DNA of 64,000 nucleotides, taken from Lachnospiraceae bacterium. GTDB lineage: Bacteria; Bacillota; Clostridia; Lachnospirales; Lachnospiraceae. Position numbers and translations under genes: made by a program. Under the pieces are notes generated by a model, which was not told where the DNA came from, made no database searches, and worked only from the letters and a program-made list of their open reading frames with translations. The stretch spans positions 1 to 64,000 of the forward strand of contig SVEI01000002.1 of NCBI GenBank assembly GCA_015057445.1, written 5' to 3'. Positions 62,974 to 64,000 of this stretch are shown here, one piece after another (position 1 is the first letter of the stretch; each line of letters opens with the position of its first letter).

Positions 62974-64000
62974 TGACAACTTGGTTAATTGTTGCTCTTG
63001 GTATCTATATGGCTATTATGCTTTTTATAGGTATAACAAGTGCTAAAAAGAACAAAAATGCAGACGATTACTTCCTTGGAGGACGTAATCTTAATGGATG
63101 GGTGGCAGCCCTTTCTGCACAGGCATCTGATATGAGTGGATGGCTTCTTATGGGACTTCCAGGCTGTATCTATGCATTTGGTACAAATCAGGCTTGGATT
63201 GCTATCGGACTTTTTATAGGTACAGTTCTTAACTGGATATTTGTATCAGGAAGACTGAGAAGATACACTATTAGATCCGGCAATGCTATGACTATTCCGG
63301 AGTATTTAAGCAACAGATTTAAAGATGAGAAGAAAATTCTTATGGCTATATCAGCTATAGTAATGGTTGTATTTTTCTTAGTTTATACAGCATCTTCTTT
63401 TGCAGCAGGTGGTAAGCTTTTTGTATCTATTACTGGTATGGATTACCATGTAGCCCTTATGGTTGGTGCAGGTGTAATTCTTCTGTACACACTTTTTGGA
63501 GGATTCCTTGCAGTGTGTGAGACAGACTTTATTCAGGGTCTTATGATGCTTGTTGCAATTCTTGCTGTGCCTATAATTGCAGTAGTGCTTATGGGAACAG
63601 GCAACATCGTACCAAATCTTAGAGAAAGTGGACTTGATGTTAGTGTAAGTGAGTTCCTTAATTTATTTAATGAGGGTGGAGAGCCTATCTCTGCTGTAAG
63701 TGTACTTTCGCAGCTTGCTTGGGGACTTGGATATTGTGGTATGCCACATATTCTTGTGAGATTCATGGCTATTAAGGATGAGAAGGAGCTAGGTAAGTCA
63801 AAGAAGGTTGCTATCGTTTGGGTACTTCTTTCTCTTGCTGTTGCATGTGTTATAGGTGTTGTTGGTAGAGCGTATCTCTTCCCACAGATTCTTGGAACTG
63901 ATAATGCAGAGTATGAGAATGTATTTATAGAGATGATTAAGAAGATGTTTATGGATGATATCAGAATACCATTTATCGGTGGTATCTTCCTCTGTGGTAT
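62973..64000 (+). CDS. putP: Sodium/proline symporter PutP (3' end outside window)
   Basis: The first 342 residues of a sodium:solute symporter; the frame stays open to the window end. It starts MTTWLIVALGIYMAIMLFIG, and family motifs are DYFLGGRNLNGWVAALSAQASDMSGW (from residue 32, with the proline and sodium contacts), TIPEYLSNRFKDE near 108 and YTLFGGFLAVCETDFIQG near 170. About nine helices are visible. Substrate proline is inferred from the close PutP match. It begins at the last base of the thiN stop with no terminator between. Confidence 0.92.
   Translation, partial: MTTWLIVALGIYMAIMLFIGITSAKKNKNADDYFLGGRNLNGWVAALSAQASDMSGWLLMGLPGCIYAFGTNQAWIAIGLFIGTVLNWIFVSGRLRRYTIRSGNAMTIPEYLSNRFKDEKKILMAISAIVMVVFFLVYTASSFAAGGKLFVSITGMDYHVALMVGAGVILLYTLFGGFLAVCETDFIQGLMMLVAILAVPIIAVVLMGTGNIVPNLRESGLDVSVSEFLNLFNEGGEPISAVSVLSQLAWGLGYCGMPHILVRFMAIKDEKELGKSKKVAIVWVLLSLAVACVIGVVGRAYLFPQILGTDNAEYENVFIEMIKKMFMDDIRIPFIGGIFLCG

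Overview
The window is low-GC chromosomal DNA from a Gram-positive anaerobe of the Clostridia, most likely a Lachnospiraceae member (Butyrivibrio/Roseburia/Eubacterium type). This rests on overall protein style, strong AGGAGG-type ribosome binding sites with frequent TTG/GTG starts, a division cluster without ftsA, a meso-DAP type MurE (DNPR motif), a FliB-like flagellin methylase, and the yicC-gmk-rpoZ-priA-def-fmt-rsmB-rlmN-stp-prkC-rsgA-rpe-thiN order typical of Firmicutes. Genus is inference. I saw no rRNA, tRNA, CRISPR array, insertion sequence, prophage or integration site.

Layout. 1-5003: spermidine/putrescine ABC importer potABCD (potA cut by the window edge) followed by a fliB-like gene. 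5180-14012: scattered housekeeping and accessory genes (GH2 glycosidase, diguanylate cyclase, PHP phosphoesterase, PAP2 phosphatase, SCP2-domain protein, WYL regulator, PlsC-type acyltransferase, Hsp33, methyltransferase). 14189-16216: ychF and lgt. 16217-28133: division and cell wall (dcw) cluster mraZ-rsmH-ftsL-two class B PBPs-mraY-murD-ftsW-divIB-ftsZ, preceded by a 325-base leader with four 21-base-spaced GTGGATG repeats, a promoter and a terminator-like hairpin. murG, murB and ftsA are absent from it. 28214-36622: an FHA-FHA-ABC exporter, a lytic transglycosylase, nnr, alr, a mazF without visible antitoxin, a CBS/CorC protein and a YebC-family gene. 36940-46115: an uncharacterised membrane protein behind a PhoB-like direct repeat, a cell-surface clostripain with a repetitive Gln/Asn/Tyr-rich cytoplasmic arm, dtd, a MoxR-DUF58-membrane protein operon and glgA. 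46418-64000: rqcH, then the long yicC-to-thiN run, with murE between rpoZ and priA, ending in a truncated putP.

How it fits together. Much of the window serves envelope growth and division: precursor synthesis (alr, murE, murD, mraY), septal synthesis (two PBPs, FtsW, FtsL, DivIB, FtsZ), lipoprotein and lipid handling (lgt, plsC, PAP2), and Ser/Thr phospho-signalling (PrkC with PASTA repeats plus its PP2C phosphatase). The FHA-ABC protein directly after ftsZ is a plausible phosphothreonine reader for that kinase. A second theme is translation and protein quality control (rsmH, rsmB, rlmN, fmt, def, dtd, ychF, rsgA, rqcH, hslO).

I found no complete system that I can call new with confidence. 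The best candidates for a second look are the clostripain architecture, the FHA-ABC/PrkC pairing, the mraZ leader, the replacement of coaBC by murE, and the direct-repeat operator in front of the unknown gene at 36940.
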